A stretch of 64,000 nucleotides of DNA from Sordaria brevicollis (taxonomy: Eukaryota > Ascomycota > Sordariomycetes > Sordariales > Sordariaceae): positions 1,550,001-1,614,000 of the forward strand of contig JAUTDP010000001.1 of NCBI GenBank assembly GCA_033439795.1, read 5' to 3'. The translations under genes were made by a program, and so were the position numbers. The notes beneath the pieces are model-generated. The model ran no database searches. It was not told the DNA's origin and saw nothing but the letters and a program-made list of their open reading frames with translations. Positions 10,518 to 23,079 of the stretch are shown here, piece after piece. How positions within the stretch are numbered: the stretch's first letter is position 1; each line of letters opens with the position of its first letter.

Positions 10518-11120
10518 AAAGGCAAAACTGCTTTGGAACCGGAAACGCCGATTTCTAGTCGAAGAGCGCTCTAAAACGAAAACCGATAACGGGAATCGAC
10601 TCAAAAGGGTCTTTTACGTCCCTCACGATATCCCGCGACAATTATAATAACAATAATATATCGTTATTACCGATAGCGATTAATAACGGTAATTATAAAT
10701 TCGAAAATAGCGTTTATAATCCGCTTATAAGACTTTTAATATATAACGACCTTAATATAGCGCGCGCCGCGAAAATTTCGGAAAAAATATAGGAAAATAA
10801 CGAAATTATAAAGAAATTTATCATTAAAGCGAATAAATCTTCGGATTACAATACTATTTCGTTCGAGGACTACAATTAAATTCGTAAATTATTTAACGAA
10901 TATACGAAAATCTTCGCGAAGAAAAGTAAAGCAATACGCTCCGAAATTAATAAAATTAATAACGATTAAATTATTATTAAAAAAAATTTCGACGATTTAA
11001 AGAAGATAATCCTATAAAAATTATAAAAAAACGCTAAAGAAGCGCCGAAAATATAGGCCGGAATTATAAAGGACGTTTTTCCTAAAATTAGGTTTATCCT
11101 TTAATATATTATAATTATTA

Positions 11121-11128
11121 CCCCCCCC
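11121..11128 (+). repeat. C8 tract in LINE D ORF1
   Basis: Homologue of the variable poly-C tract seen in copies A, B, F, G, I and K; eight C here. Confidence 0.9.
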
Positions 11129-12749
11129 TTAAAAATATTCTTTATTAATTATAATTATACCCTCTTTATTCGAAATATTATAATCGATATTTAATATTCG
11201 AAATAAACAAATAAAAAAATTAAAATTCAAATCGAAAAAATACTTCGCGATTTAAAAACTAATACCCCTAATATTATACGAACCGCTACGAAATTATTTA
11301 CAACCGGAAATTATAAAATTATATTCGATAATATTATATACGAATAGTATTAATAATATTAAATTTAAATTAAGAAGGTTTTTAGCGAAAAAGCGTTTAT
11401 ATTTTTAAATATTATTATATTAATTATTAAAAGGTTCCCTTAAGCGAATATCGCTAAATATATAAAAATAGAAAATATTATTTATAAAATATAATAAATA
11501 AACCCGACCGCCTTTATTATTAAAATACGCTTATAAAAGAAGAGAATTAGCGAAAATAAGGGATTTTTTATAATAAAAGTTATAATTATAAAAGTAATTA
11601 AAACTCTTTATAAAGGATTCCTCCTTTAAAAAGGCGGCGCGTATATTTATAAACCGTTTACTTCTTCGGCTAATATTTAATAATATTTTATTTATTAGGA
11701 TGTAAAATATTTAAAAAAGTTCTATTATAACGTTAACGTTTATAAATATTATAATAAGGATAAATATAATAAAGATTATTTTAGAAAAGCGAATTATTTA
11801 TTTAATAAGGATAAATCGTTAATTTTCTACGTTCTATATAAAAAGTACGGGTATTACGCCTTCGAAAAGAAGGTATACCCTATTTTTAAAAAATTTATTA
11901 CGAAAATTATTATAAAATACGCCGAAAAGTTACGCTCTTTTATATATTAAAAGGATTTTAAAAAAAGTATTATATTAGAATTAATAGCGGTAGAAGATAA
12001 TAAGGATATCGATTTCCTTAATACCCCTCCTATTATTTATATTATTATTATTCGTAAAAAGGAGTTTAAAAGCGGAAATAAAAGCCGTATTCGTAAATAA
12101 ATTAACGGGCCTTTTATTAGACCGAAATTAACGGCTAAAGGCCCAATAAACGTATTTATAAATTTTTAAAATTTAGGTATTCGAAATAGCGCCGGCTTAA
12201 TCGCCGTTATTAAACCGGTTATTTAGAAGGAAAAGACTCCTATTCCTATTCCGCCCGCGGGGTTAAAAAATACTCCCTTATAGAATAATTAATAATTTAA
12301 TTGAAAATATTCTATTAAAATATAGGGAAATTGTATAAAAAAGGAAAATTATTATTCGAATAAGAGGAGATTTACGATATTGTAGCGATTTAAGAACCGG
12401 GTAAAAATTTAAACGAAAATATTTATCGTCTATAGGGCGATAAATATATTAAGGTAAATTATTTAAAAAAGGGGCAGGCGGTTATTTATATAAATAAGAA
12501 ATAGAATTTTAAAGATTTAAATTTTTATATCGGAAAAGATTAAGCCTCTGTAACGTTTAAAAATTTAAAGGAATTATTAACCGTTTATTTAATTTATTCC
12601 CCTATTAAAATATATAGAATACCGGAATACGAATAGGGATTTCCCCTTTTCGAATTCTTTAAAGAAAGACCCCTAATAAAATATTAAATTATAACCGTCG
12701 GAAATTTTAACCTCTATTATCCTAATTAGAATTTAAAGAATAAAATTAA

Positions 12750-12798
12750 GAGGTCTTTTCGCACTTACCTCTATGTCGTTTTGCACTTATCTTGAAAA
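12750..12798 (+). repeat. Left TIR of element 2
   Basis: Matches the inverse of 13109-13160, apart from a small indel just inside the end (GAGGTC against GAGAAAGTC) and one C/T change. Confidence 0.9.
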
Positions 12799-13108
12799 AT
12801 GGAAATGAAAGTAACTTAACCAATCTTAGGTCCTTCGGTATAAAAGTGGTATAGGAATTTTTGTCATTTTTTATCCTATGATAGGAGCCAACCGGGTTTT
12901 TTTACCGCTTCTTCCCAGACCTCGAAATAATAATATTCTTCAAAATTGCTATCTAAATTTCCAAAAATAAGGGCACTTAAAAAACTTCCGTTTTAGGGTA
13001 GAAGGGTTTGCGGCTACAGGTTGGTTAAATAGAGAAAAAAAATTTGAAAATTCTGATACCTCATTTGGAAGCATAGGCCAATCCTGGCCCGAGTTATACT
13101 TAAAAGTA

Positions 13109-13160
13109 TTTTCAAGATAAGTGCAAAACGACATGGAGGTAAGTGCGAAAAGACTTTCTC
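13109..13160 (-). repeat. Right TIR of element 2
   Basis: Inverted partner of 12750-12798; the outer end reads GACTTTCTC directly before the second AAAATTAA duplication. Confidence 0.9.
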
Positions 13161-14541
13161 AAAATTAATTCGGGAGTTGAAAAATTCTTTATATAAATAT
13201 AATAGTAATATATACGGTTCATTACCTTTAGAAGGGAATTAACTTATATAAATAATATAATACAGGAAGAAAGAAATAAAATAATCGATTATATATAAAT
13301 AATATTAAAAATCGAAACCGAATATTAAAGGGCGTAATAGTACGAATAAACCGGCTTAGACTATTATTTTTAAGAAACTTAGGTTTATACCGGAAAAAAA
13401 ATTAAGAAAGTAGAAATAAAGGAAAATTATAATTAGAATTTAATAAATATAAAAAAGTACGAAAGGCAGCGTTATAATAAATTTCAATTTTAATAAAAAT
13501 TAATATAAAAAAGGAATTAAAATTTATATTTAATAAATTCGATAAAGAATTTATAAATATAGCGGAGGAATTCGTCCTATATTAAAAGAAAAATCGAAGG
13601 AAAGGAACAAAATAATAAACGCTAAAATATAAAATAGCGACGAAAAATATGAAGTAGAAATAATAAAAGTAATATAAGGAAAGGATATCCTCGAATTGGG
13701 TAGAATTCGTAGAAATATCGATAAAGAAAAGAAGGATTAACGCGAAAATTTAATAAGTAATATAGCGAAAAGGTATTAAAAGGGCGTTAAAAAATTTAAA
13801 TAAATTTTAAACCCTCGAAAAATAAATCCGTACCCGAAATTATTTATTAATAAACCCGCCCAAATTTTTAATTTTTAAATAATATAAGGGAATAGAAAAA
13901 ATTAAAAATTATAACGGTAAAACGAGTATTTTCGGTAAACGTTTCTTCCTAAAGGTAAATATCCTTATAAATTATCTATTTAATTAAACCCTTCCTTTAA
14001 ATATTAATAATTCGTTATTTATTAACGAATTAATGACCGAAGAGGTTATTTAAGAAGTTTTATTTCAAATAATTTTAAATAAAGTATTAAATATCGATTA
14101 ATATTCGAATAAATTTTTAAAGATTTATAAGGAATTATTTTAAAAAATTATAACCGCTTTCGCGGCTACGAATTTTCGTTATAAATATTTCTTATAACGG
14201 TTTAAAAATACGAAAGTAATTATTTTTAAAAAATTAAAAAAAACTATTACTTAATAAAAATTAACCGGCGTATAGAAATTAATTTTATTATTAAATAACG
14301 TTAAGAAAATTTTTGAAACGTTTATTACTAAAAAATTTATTTAAACTACAAAAAAATTTAACCTCTTATTAAAAAATTAAATAAATAATTGGGTAAACCG
14401 TTTAACCGAATTTACTATCCGTATTATTACGAATATTATATATATAATTTAGAAATTTAAAGCCGTTATATTATTAATATTCTTTAATTTTAAAAATATA
14501 TTTAATAGAATTAATTATAAGTAATTACTATATACCCTATA

Positions 14542-15507
14542 AGTAAGTAAGATTCTTATTCCCTAATTAAATTTATAGCGCCAATATAGTATAGGGTCTA
14601 TCTCCAATTCCCCGTAGGATAAAACCGTAAGCGTTAAACGCCTTGGATAAAAACCCTAACTATATTTCCCGGCGCGGACCTATCCGCGCCGCTTTTTCGG
14701 CGTTTTACAATTGCAATATACACCTACCGCCAACGCGATTAATATCCATTTTATCCCTTCTATTTACCATTATACTAAAATATTAAACCGCTCTACTTTT
14801 TTAATCCGCTATCCTATCCTTTATTTATTACCGCTTTCCGCCTTTTATTCCCTTACTTATTTATTTTTTTAATTACTATTAAACCTCCTAACCGTTAAAT
14901 TTTCCTTTATTCTTTTTATCCTCTTCTTCCTTTTATTATAATTATATTTTTATTATAATTTATATTAACGTAAGGATTTCTTTCCCTTAAATATAAAAAC
15001 CCTTTATTTCCCGGGTTTTTTTAAATTTTTCCTTCCTTTAATAATAATAATCGATTCGAAATAATTATTTTCCGTTAAAAATGCGCTAAAGCGCTCTGTA
15101 AAATAATAGAGACTTCCGACGAAAATAAGGGCGAAAATTCGTTTCCCCCTCGCTTTCCTTCGCCGATTTCTATATTTAATATAATTAATACCGATATTAA
15201 AATTAATTTCGAACGTATTATTAAACGCTTTATTAATAATAAATTTTTTTATATATTAGAAAAAGGGTGAATCCTCCTTCTACTACGTTTTATCCTTACG
15301 TTAATTTCCCCGAAGCCGTATCCGTATTCTTCTATATTTCGCTTATACCCTCCAATTGGCTAAGGCCCTTTTCGCCTTCCCGGCCGTCCCGGGTTACGAT
15401 ATTTATATAGAGGCCGTCGTTAAATCGACCTATTATATCCCCAACTACCCGAGTAAGTTACCATCTTCTATATCGTTAACGTCTCCCACTCTAACTCGTT
15501 CTTAGGC
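14542..15507 (-). mobile_element. LINE copy E, 5'-truncated, nested in D
   Basis: Minus-strand 966-bp 3' fragment of the same LINE family. It begins with the inverted 3' tail (GTAAGTAAGATTCTTATTCC) at 14543. The flanking 15-bp duplication ACTATATACCCTATA (14527-14541 and 15508-15522) is typical of target-primed reverse transcription. The site is in D's RT region. The truncated 5' end (about 15250-15507 on this strand) keeps many CA/TG dinucleotides and is clearly less RIP-mutated than the rest. It holds only the 3' tail region, so it has no complete domain. Confidence 0.9.
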
Positions 15508-18080
15508 ACTATATACCCTATAGGAAATGCAATTTTTATAATAAATTTTCGAATAGGTAGCGAATTTCGTTAATAGACGAAGAGATTCCCTCTTCTTCGA
15601 CGACGAAATATCTATTCTCTATATTATAAAAGTTAGAATACTTTAAAACTCCCCCCTTTTTTTAATTCTTTTTATCCTTTTTATTACCCTATTATATTAT
15701 AAATTAATTATAATTAAAAATATAATTACGGTCGGTTTCGTTAATAATATTAATATTATTATTATAATAAAGATTATTAAAGAGAATTATAAAATACTTT
15801 AAGCGGTATAAAAAATTTATTCCGAATAGATAAAGGAGAAAAATATAGAATTCGAAGCGAATAAAATAGAATTAATATATTTTACACGGACAAAAGTACT
15901 AAAAATAGAGATTCTTTAATTTAAAAATATTATATTTCAATTAACGGAATTAATAAAATTCTTAAACGTTTAATTGGATTATAAATTTAATTATCGAGCC
16001 TACGTAAAGGTTATTAAAAAAAAATAAAAATTTAAACGAATACGTTAATTCGGTTAGCTATAAAAATTTAGGGTTATTCTTTCGTTCGTACGAAGGAAAT
16101 TTATATTAAATATATTCGAAGCGCAATTATATATAGAATTTTAATTTTTTATTAACCGATAAAAATATATAATAAATTTCGAAGGATAATAATCGGATTA
16201 ATTAAATATTAAATTAAATATTTGAAAATTATTATTAGGGCGTATAAAGTTACGCCGGTACGGAATTTTAAAATAGAAATTTTTTACCCGCTATTCGACC
16301 TCTATTTTAATAAATAGGTAAAGGCTTTCGAAGAAAAATTCGCCTATATAAATTAAATTAAATTTATCCGAAGAATAATAGTTTAAATAATTAATTATAT
16401 CTAAATAAAACGAATAAAAGGTTAATTATTTATTAATAAACCGGGAAGCGGTACCGTTAAAGTTAAATAAGCGGAGGAATAAATACTAACGGAGAATTTT
16501 ATAGTAATTATAATAGGACCGCCCCTAATAACGGACGTATTTATTTAATTATTATAACCGCTAAAATTTTTAACCTTTAATCGAAAAATATAATTAAAGG
16601 ATATTATAAAGAGAAAATAGGTATTATATTATAATTATTAATTAATAATAATAATAATTAAATTAAATCGGCGGTATAAATTTATAATTATTAATTTCGA
16701 TCCGAAATTTAATAATATTATAATAAAACGGTATATAATCGATTAAAAAAAGAGGAAGCGGAAAAGAACCTAATTTTCGGAGGATAATAAAGATTATTAT
16801 TTATTAACGAAAGCGAAAAATTCCTTCCTCGTTTAAGTAAGAATGGAGGTAATCGGCCTTAAGGTTTTCTTTTTCTAAAGGAGAATCCCTAATATTAATA
16901 CCCTTATTTATTCGTATAAATTAAAACGAAAAATATTCTATTATATTACGTTCGAATATTTTTAAATAATAAATATATAATTTATAATAATTAATTAGCC
17001 GTAAACGTAAGAATAATTCTAAATTTATTTAAATAATAGAATTAAAACCGAAAGAATTTTATTATAAATATTTTAGTTAAAACGATTAAATAAATACCAC
17101 TTAGTAATCGAATTAGAAAAAGAGCGGCGAAACGAATTCGCTCGCTATTCTTAATTTTCTTTTCTTCCTTTTCTTTTACTTTTATTTACTAATACGTTAA
17201 AACGAAAATAAGGAGAGGATTTCTATTTAATTAAAAATTTATTAAATTATAAAAGGGTTTTAATTAATTAAAGGGTATAAGCGAAATATAGGGGAATATA
17301 AATACAATTTTAGAAAAGTTAATATAAAAATAAAACGTAATAGAAGGAGGATTTACCCTTTTTCTAATATATAAAAGAATTTATTATTAGTAAGGAGTTT
17401 AATAATACGTTCGAAATTAATTTTAATATTAATATTAATTATATTAAATATAGGGGTTAGCGAAAGAGGGCGAGGGGTAGACGAATTCTTACCTTTATCC
17501 TCGTCGGAAGTTTCTATTATTTTATAAAGCGCTTTAACGCGTTTTTAACGGAGAATAACTATTTCGAATCGATTATTATTATTAAAAGAAAGAAAAGCCT
17601 AAAAAAACCTAAAGGATAAGGGGTTTTTATATTTAGGGGAGGGAGGTCTTTACGCTAATATAAATTATAATAGAAACGTAATTATAATAGGGGAAGGAAG
17701 AGGATAAAAAGAATAAAAAAAAATTTAACGGTTAGGAAATTTAATAATAATTAAAAGGGTAAACGGGTAGGGAAATAGAAGGTAAAAAATAATAATAAAT
17801 AGGGGACGGGATAGCGGATTAAAAAGGCGGAACGATTTAATATTCTAATATAATAATAAATAGAAAGGATAAGACGGATATTAATTATATTGGCGGTAAA
17901 TATATACTACGATTATAGAACGCCGAAGAAGCGGCGTAGATAAATCCGCGCCGGGAAATATAGCCGGGGTTTTTATCCGGGGCGCTTAACGCTTACGGTT
18001 TCATCCTACGGGGAATTAGAGATAGACTCCATACTATATTAGCGCTATAGATTTAACTAGGGAATAAGAATCTTACTTAC

Positions 18081-18405
18081 TTATTATTAAAAGGAATGAA
18101 ATTAGTAGGACGAATAGCCGGCGAATTAATTTCTATTAAAGAATTACTATAGGAAAGTATACGGATATTATTATTACTTTAAGGAATTCTACTATTATTA
18201 TTATAAAATAAATCATTATTACTATTACGAGGTAAATTACTATTACTATTATAAAGGATATTACCCGAAAGAATATAATTACTAATTAAATTATCTTTAT
18301 CGGAAAGGAGGAATTCGTAATAACCTTTTTAGAGGTAATTATTAATTAATTATTTTTTATAACGAATAAATTATTTAAAGGTATTAATAAAACTGTTATT
18401 AATAA
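18081..18405 (+). mobile_element. LINE copy C, segment 2
   Basis: Continuation of C after D. It starts with the second copy of D's TSD and aligns to the tail sequence AGTAGGACGAATAGCCGG seen in F, G, I and L. It ends at the insertion point of F (ACTGTTATTAATAA). Confidence 0.85.
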
Positions 18406-19000
18406 AACTGCTTTGGAACCGGAAACGCCGATTTCTGGTCGAGGAGCGCTCTAAAACGAAAACCGACAACGGGAATCGATTTAGGAGGGTTTTTTACGTC
18501 CTTTACGATATCCCGCAACGAATATAGCGATAACGATATATTGTTATTACCGATAGCGATTAATAACGGTAATTGTAAATTCGAAAATAGCGTTTACAAC
18601 CCGTTTGTAAGACTTTTAATTTATAATAACCTTAATATAGCGCGCGCCGCGAAAACTTCGGAAAAAATGTAAAAGGACGATAAAATTATAAAGAAATTTA
18701 TTATTAAAGCGAATAAATCTTCGGATTCTAATACCGTTTCGCTCGAAAATTGTAATTAAACTCGTAAATTATTTAACGAATATACGAAAATCCTCGTAAA
18801 AAAAAATAGGGTAATACGCCCCAAAGTTAATAAAATTAGTAATAATTAAATTATTATTAGGAAGGATTTCGACGATTTAAAGAAGATAATCCTATAGGAA
18901 TTATAAAAGAACGTTAAAAAAGCGCCGAAAATATAGGCCGGAATTGTAAAGGATATTCTTCCTAAAATCGGGTCTATTCTTTAATATATTATAATTATTA

Positions 19001-19008
19001 CCCCCCCC
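19001..19008 (+). repeat. C8 tract in LINE F ORF1
   Basis: Eight C at the homologous ORF1 position. Confidence 0.9.
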
Positions 19009-22000
19009 TCGAAAATATTCTCCGTTAATTATAACCGTACCTTCTTTATCCGAAGTATTATAATTGATATTTAATATTCGAAGCGGACGAACGAAGAAAT
19101 TAAAATTTAAATTAAAAAAATACTTCGCGATTTAAAGGCTAATACCTTTAATATCGTACGAATTACTATAAAATTATTTATAATTAGAAATTATAAAATT
19201 ATATTTAATAACGCTATATATAAATAATATTAAATTTAGGTTAAGAAAATCTTTAATAAAAAAGCGTTCATATTTTTAAATATTATTACGTTAGTTATTA
19301 AAGGGTTCCTTTAAGCGAATATCGCCGAATATATAAAGATAGAAGATATTATTTATAAAATATAATAAACGAACCCGATTATTTTTATTATTAAAATATA
19401 TTTATAGAAGAAAAAGATTAATAAAAATAGGGGATTCTTTATAATAAAAGTTGCAATTATAAAGGCAATTGAAACTTTCTATAAAGGATTCTTTTTCTAA
19501 GAAGGCGGCGCGTATACTTACGAACCGTTTATTTCTTCGGCTAATATTTAATAGTATTTTATTTATTAGGGTATAGGATATTTAAAGAAGTTTTATTATA
19601 ATATTAACGTTTATAAATATTATAATAAGGATAAATATAATAAAGACCGTTTTAAAAAAGCGAATTACTTATTTAATAAAAATAAATTGTTAATTTTTTA
19701 CGCTCCGTATAAAAAGTACGGGTATTACGCCTTCGAAAAGAAGGTATACCTTATTTTTAAGAAAATTATCGCGAAAATTATTATAAAATACGCCGAAAAG
19801 TTATATTTATTTATATATTAAAAGGATTTCGAAAAAAATATTATATTAAAGCCGGCGGCGGTAGTAAATAATAGAGATATCGATTTTTTTAACGCCCCCC
19901 TTACCGCCCGTACTATAATTATTCGTAAAAGGGAATTTAGAAGTAAAAATAGAGGCCGTATTTATAAACGGATTAATAAGCCTTTTATTAAACCGAAATT
20001 AACGGTTAAAAGTTTAATAAATGCGTTTACGAATTTTTAGGGTTCGGGTATTTAAAGTAGCGCCGGTTTAATCGCCGCCGCTAAACCGATTATTTAAAAG
20101 GAAAAAATTCCCGTTCTTATTCTACCCGTAGGGTTAGAAAATATTCCTTTATAGAGTAATTAATAATTTAATTAAAAATATTCTATTAGAATATAAAGAA
20201 ATCGTATGAAAGAGGGAAATTATTATTCGAATAGGAGGAGATTTATAATATTATAGCGATTTAAAAACCGGGTAGGAATTTGAACGAAAATATTTATTTT
20301 TTATAGGATAATAAATATATTAGGGTAGATTATTTAAAAAAAGGGAGGGTAATTATTTACGTAAATAAGAAATAGAATTTTAAAGATTTAAATTTCTATA
20401 TCGGGAGAAATTAGGCCTTTATAACGTTTAAAAATTTAAAGGAATTATTAACTATTTATTCAATTTATTCCCTTATTAAAATATATAGAATACCGGAATA
20501 CGAATAAAAGTTTCCCCTCTTCGAATTCTTCGAAAAGAAACTTCCAATAAAATATTAAATTATAGCCGTCGGGGGCTTTAATTTTTATTATTCTAATTAG
20601 GATTTAAAAAATAGAATTAGCTTAAAAGCCGAAAAATTCCTTATATAAGTATAATAGTAATATATACAATTTATTACTCTTAGAGGGGAATTAATTTGTA
20701 TAAATAATATAATACGGGAAGAGAGAAATAGGATAATCGATTATATATAAATAATATTAAAAATCGAAACCGAATATTAAAGGGTATAACGGTACGAATA
20801 AATCGGTTTGGATTATTATCTTTAGGAAATTTAAATTTATACCGGAAGAAAGGTTAGGAAAGTAGAAATAGAAGAAAATTATAATTAAAATTTAATAAAT
20901 ATAAAAAAGGTATGAAAGGCGGTATTATAATGGATTTTAGTCCCGGCGAAGATTGATACGAAAAAGGAATTAAAATTTATATTCGATAGGTTTAATAAAG
21001 AATTTATAAATATAATAGAGGAATTCGTCCTATATTAGAAGAAAAGTCGAAGGAGAAGAGTAAAATAGTAAATATTAAAATATAAAATAGTAATAAAAAA
21101 TATAAAGCGGAAATAATAAAAATAATATAAAGAAAAGATATTTTCGAATTGGGTAGAATTTATAAAAATATTGATAAAAAAAAGAAAAATTAACGCGAAA
21201 ATTTAGTAAATAATATAATAAAAAGGCGTTAAAAAGGCGTTGAAGAATTTAAATAAATTTTAAACCCTCGAAAAATAGGCTTATATTTAAAGTTATTTAC
21301 TAATAAATCCGCCTAAATTCTTAATTTTTAAATAATATAAAGGAATAAAAAAAATTGAAAATTATAATAGTAAAGCGAATATTTTCGCCGAATATTTTTT
21401 CCCGAAGGTAAACGTCCCTACAAATTATTTACCTAATTAAACCCTTCCTTTAAATATTAATAATTCGTTATTTATTAACGAATTAATTATTAAGGAGGAT
21501 ATTTAGGAAGTTTTATTTCGGATAATTCCGAATAAAATACCAAGCGTCGATTAATATTCGAATAGATTTTTAAAAATTTGTAAAGAATTATTCCAAAAAG
21601 CTATAACCGTTTTCGCGGTTACGAATTTTCGTCTTAAATATTTTTTATAGCGGTTTAAAAACGCGAAAGTAATCGTTCTTAAAAAATTAGGAAAAACCGC
21701 CGTATAATAAAAATTAACCGGCGCGTAGAGGTTAATTTTACTATTAAATAACGTTAAAAAAATCTTCGAAACGTTCGTTACTAAAAAATTTACCCAAACC
21801 GCAAAAGAATTTAACTTCTTATTAAAAGGCTAAATAAATAATTAAGTAAACCGTTTAATTGAATTTACTATTTATATTATTATAGATATTATATATATAA
21901 TTTAGAAATTTGGAACTATTATATTACTAATACTCTTTAATTTTAAAAGCGTATTTAATAGAATTAATTATAAATAATTACTATATACTTTATAAGAAAT

Positions 22001-22767
22001 GCAATTTTTATAATAGATTTTCGAATAGGTAGCGAATTTCGTTAATAGATAAAGAGGTTCCCTTTTTTTCGACGACGAAATATCCGCTCTTTACGCTATA
22101 AAAATTAAAATACCCTAAGGCTCCCCCTTTTTTTTAATTCTTTTTATCCTTTTTATTATTTTATTATATTATAAATTAATTATAATTAAAAATACAATTA
22201 TAGTCGGCTTTACCGACGATATTAATATCGTCGCCGTAATAAAGATTACTGAAGAGAATTATAGGATATTTTAAGCGGTATAGGAAATTTATTCCGAATA
22301 AGTAAGGGAGAGAAATATAGAATTTAAAGCGAATAAAATAGAATTGATATATTTTATACGGACGAAGGTATTAAGAATAGAAATTCTCTAATTCGGGGAT
22401 ATTATATTTCGACCGATAGAATCGATAAAATTCCTAAGCGTTTAATTAAATTATAAATTTAATTATTAAATTTACGCAAAAGTTATTAAAAAAAAAATGA
22501 AAATTTAAATAAATATATTAATTTAATTAACTATAAAGATTTAAGGTTATTTTTTCGTTCGCGCAAAGGAGATTTATATTAAATATATTCGAAGCGCGAT
22601 TATATATAGAGCTTTAATTTTCTATTAATTAATAAAAATATATAGTAAATTTTAAAGGATAATAATCGGATTGGTTAAATATTAGATTAAATATTTAAGA
22701 GTCGTTATTAGGGCGTATAAAATTACGCTGGTATAGAATTTTAAAATAGAAATTTTTTGCCCGCTAT

Positions 22768-23053
22768 TATCACAGGATTATACTTATGCTATACCCGGTA
22801 TACGCACTAACCACCTATATAGGTACCCAAATCCCTAGCGACCATTCCCGACTATAGTACGTATACTATAATTCGATATAATCTAAATCTAATTACTTAT
22901 AATTACGTATAATATTACGTAGGTGCGTACGGATTAGGGTATAGGCTCGCGCCTATATATCTAATCCTCCGTATACACTTCTCCCTTCCCTTCCTTCGTA
23001 TAATAATATATATTTTATTATATATTTAATAGTATTAACGCTATCCCTTAATA
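22768..23053 (+). repeat. Left (5') LTR of the Gypsy element
   Basis: 286 bp, starting TATCACAGGATTATAC and ending ATCCCTTAATA. Its outer first 100 bp keep C and G where the right LTR has T and A; its inner half is much more mutated than the right LTR (for example GTATAATAATATATATT against GTACAACAATACATATC). Confidence 0.93.
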
Positions 23054-23079
23054 ATTTATTATACTTTCTTTAACGTTAT

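Larger units (their letters stand above)
12750..13160. mobile_element. Non-autonomous TIR element 2 (411 bp, 8-bp TSD)
   Basis: Inverted repeats of about 50 bp (12750-12798 and 13109-13160; shared core GTCTTTTCGCACTTACCTC). It is flanked by a perfect 8-bp duplication AAAATTAA (12742-12749, 13161-13168) that splits the endonuclease region of LINE D; removing the element and one duplication restores the LINE alignment. An 8-bp TSD fits the hAT superfamily (P and Merlin elements are alternatives). The ends begin GAG rather than the common hAT CAG. The interior has no transposase. It is rich in CA/TG and shows no RIP, unlike the LINE around it, so it arrived late or has too few copies to be targeted. 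Confidence 0.9.
10518..18080 (+). mobile_element. LINE copy D, nested in C, carrying two insertions
   Basis: Full-length 5' end (CTGCTTTGGAACCGG near 10528) and 3' end (GGAATAAGAATCTTACTTAC at 18080). It is flanked by a perfect 16-bp duplication TTATTATTAAAAGGAA (10502-10517 and 18081-18096), so it jumped into C's 3' tail. It has itself been hit by a TIR element (12750-13160) in the endonuclease region and by the 5'-truncated LINE E (14542-15507) in the RT region. Compared with F and G it lacks about 810 bp after 17251. ORF1 (about 10580-12290) and ORF2 (from about 12370) are both degraded. Confidence 0.9.

Noticed and set aside
12949..13134. 61-codon minus-strand open frame
   Set aside because: It falls inside TIR element 2 and runs into its right TIR. 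It has no similarity to a transposase and is too short.
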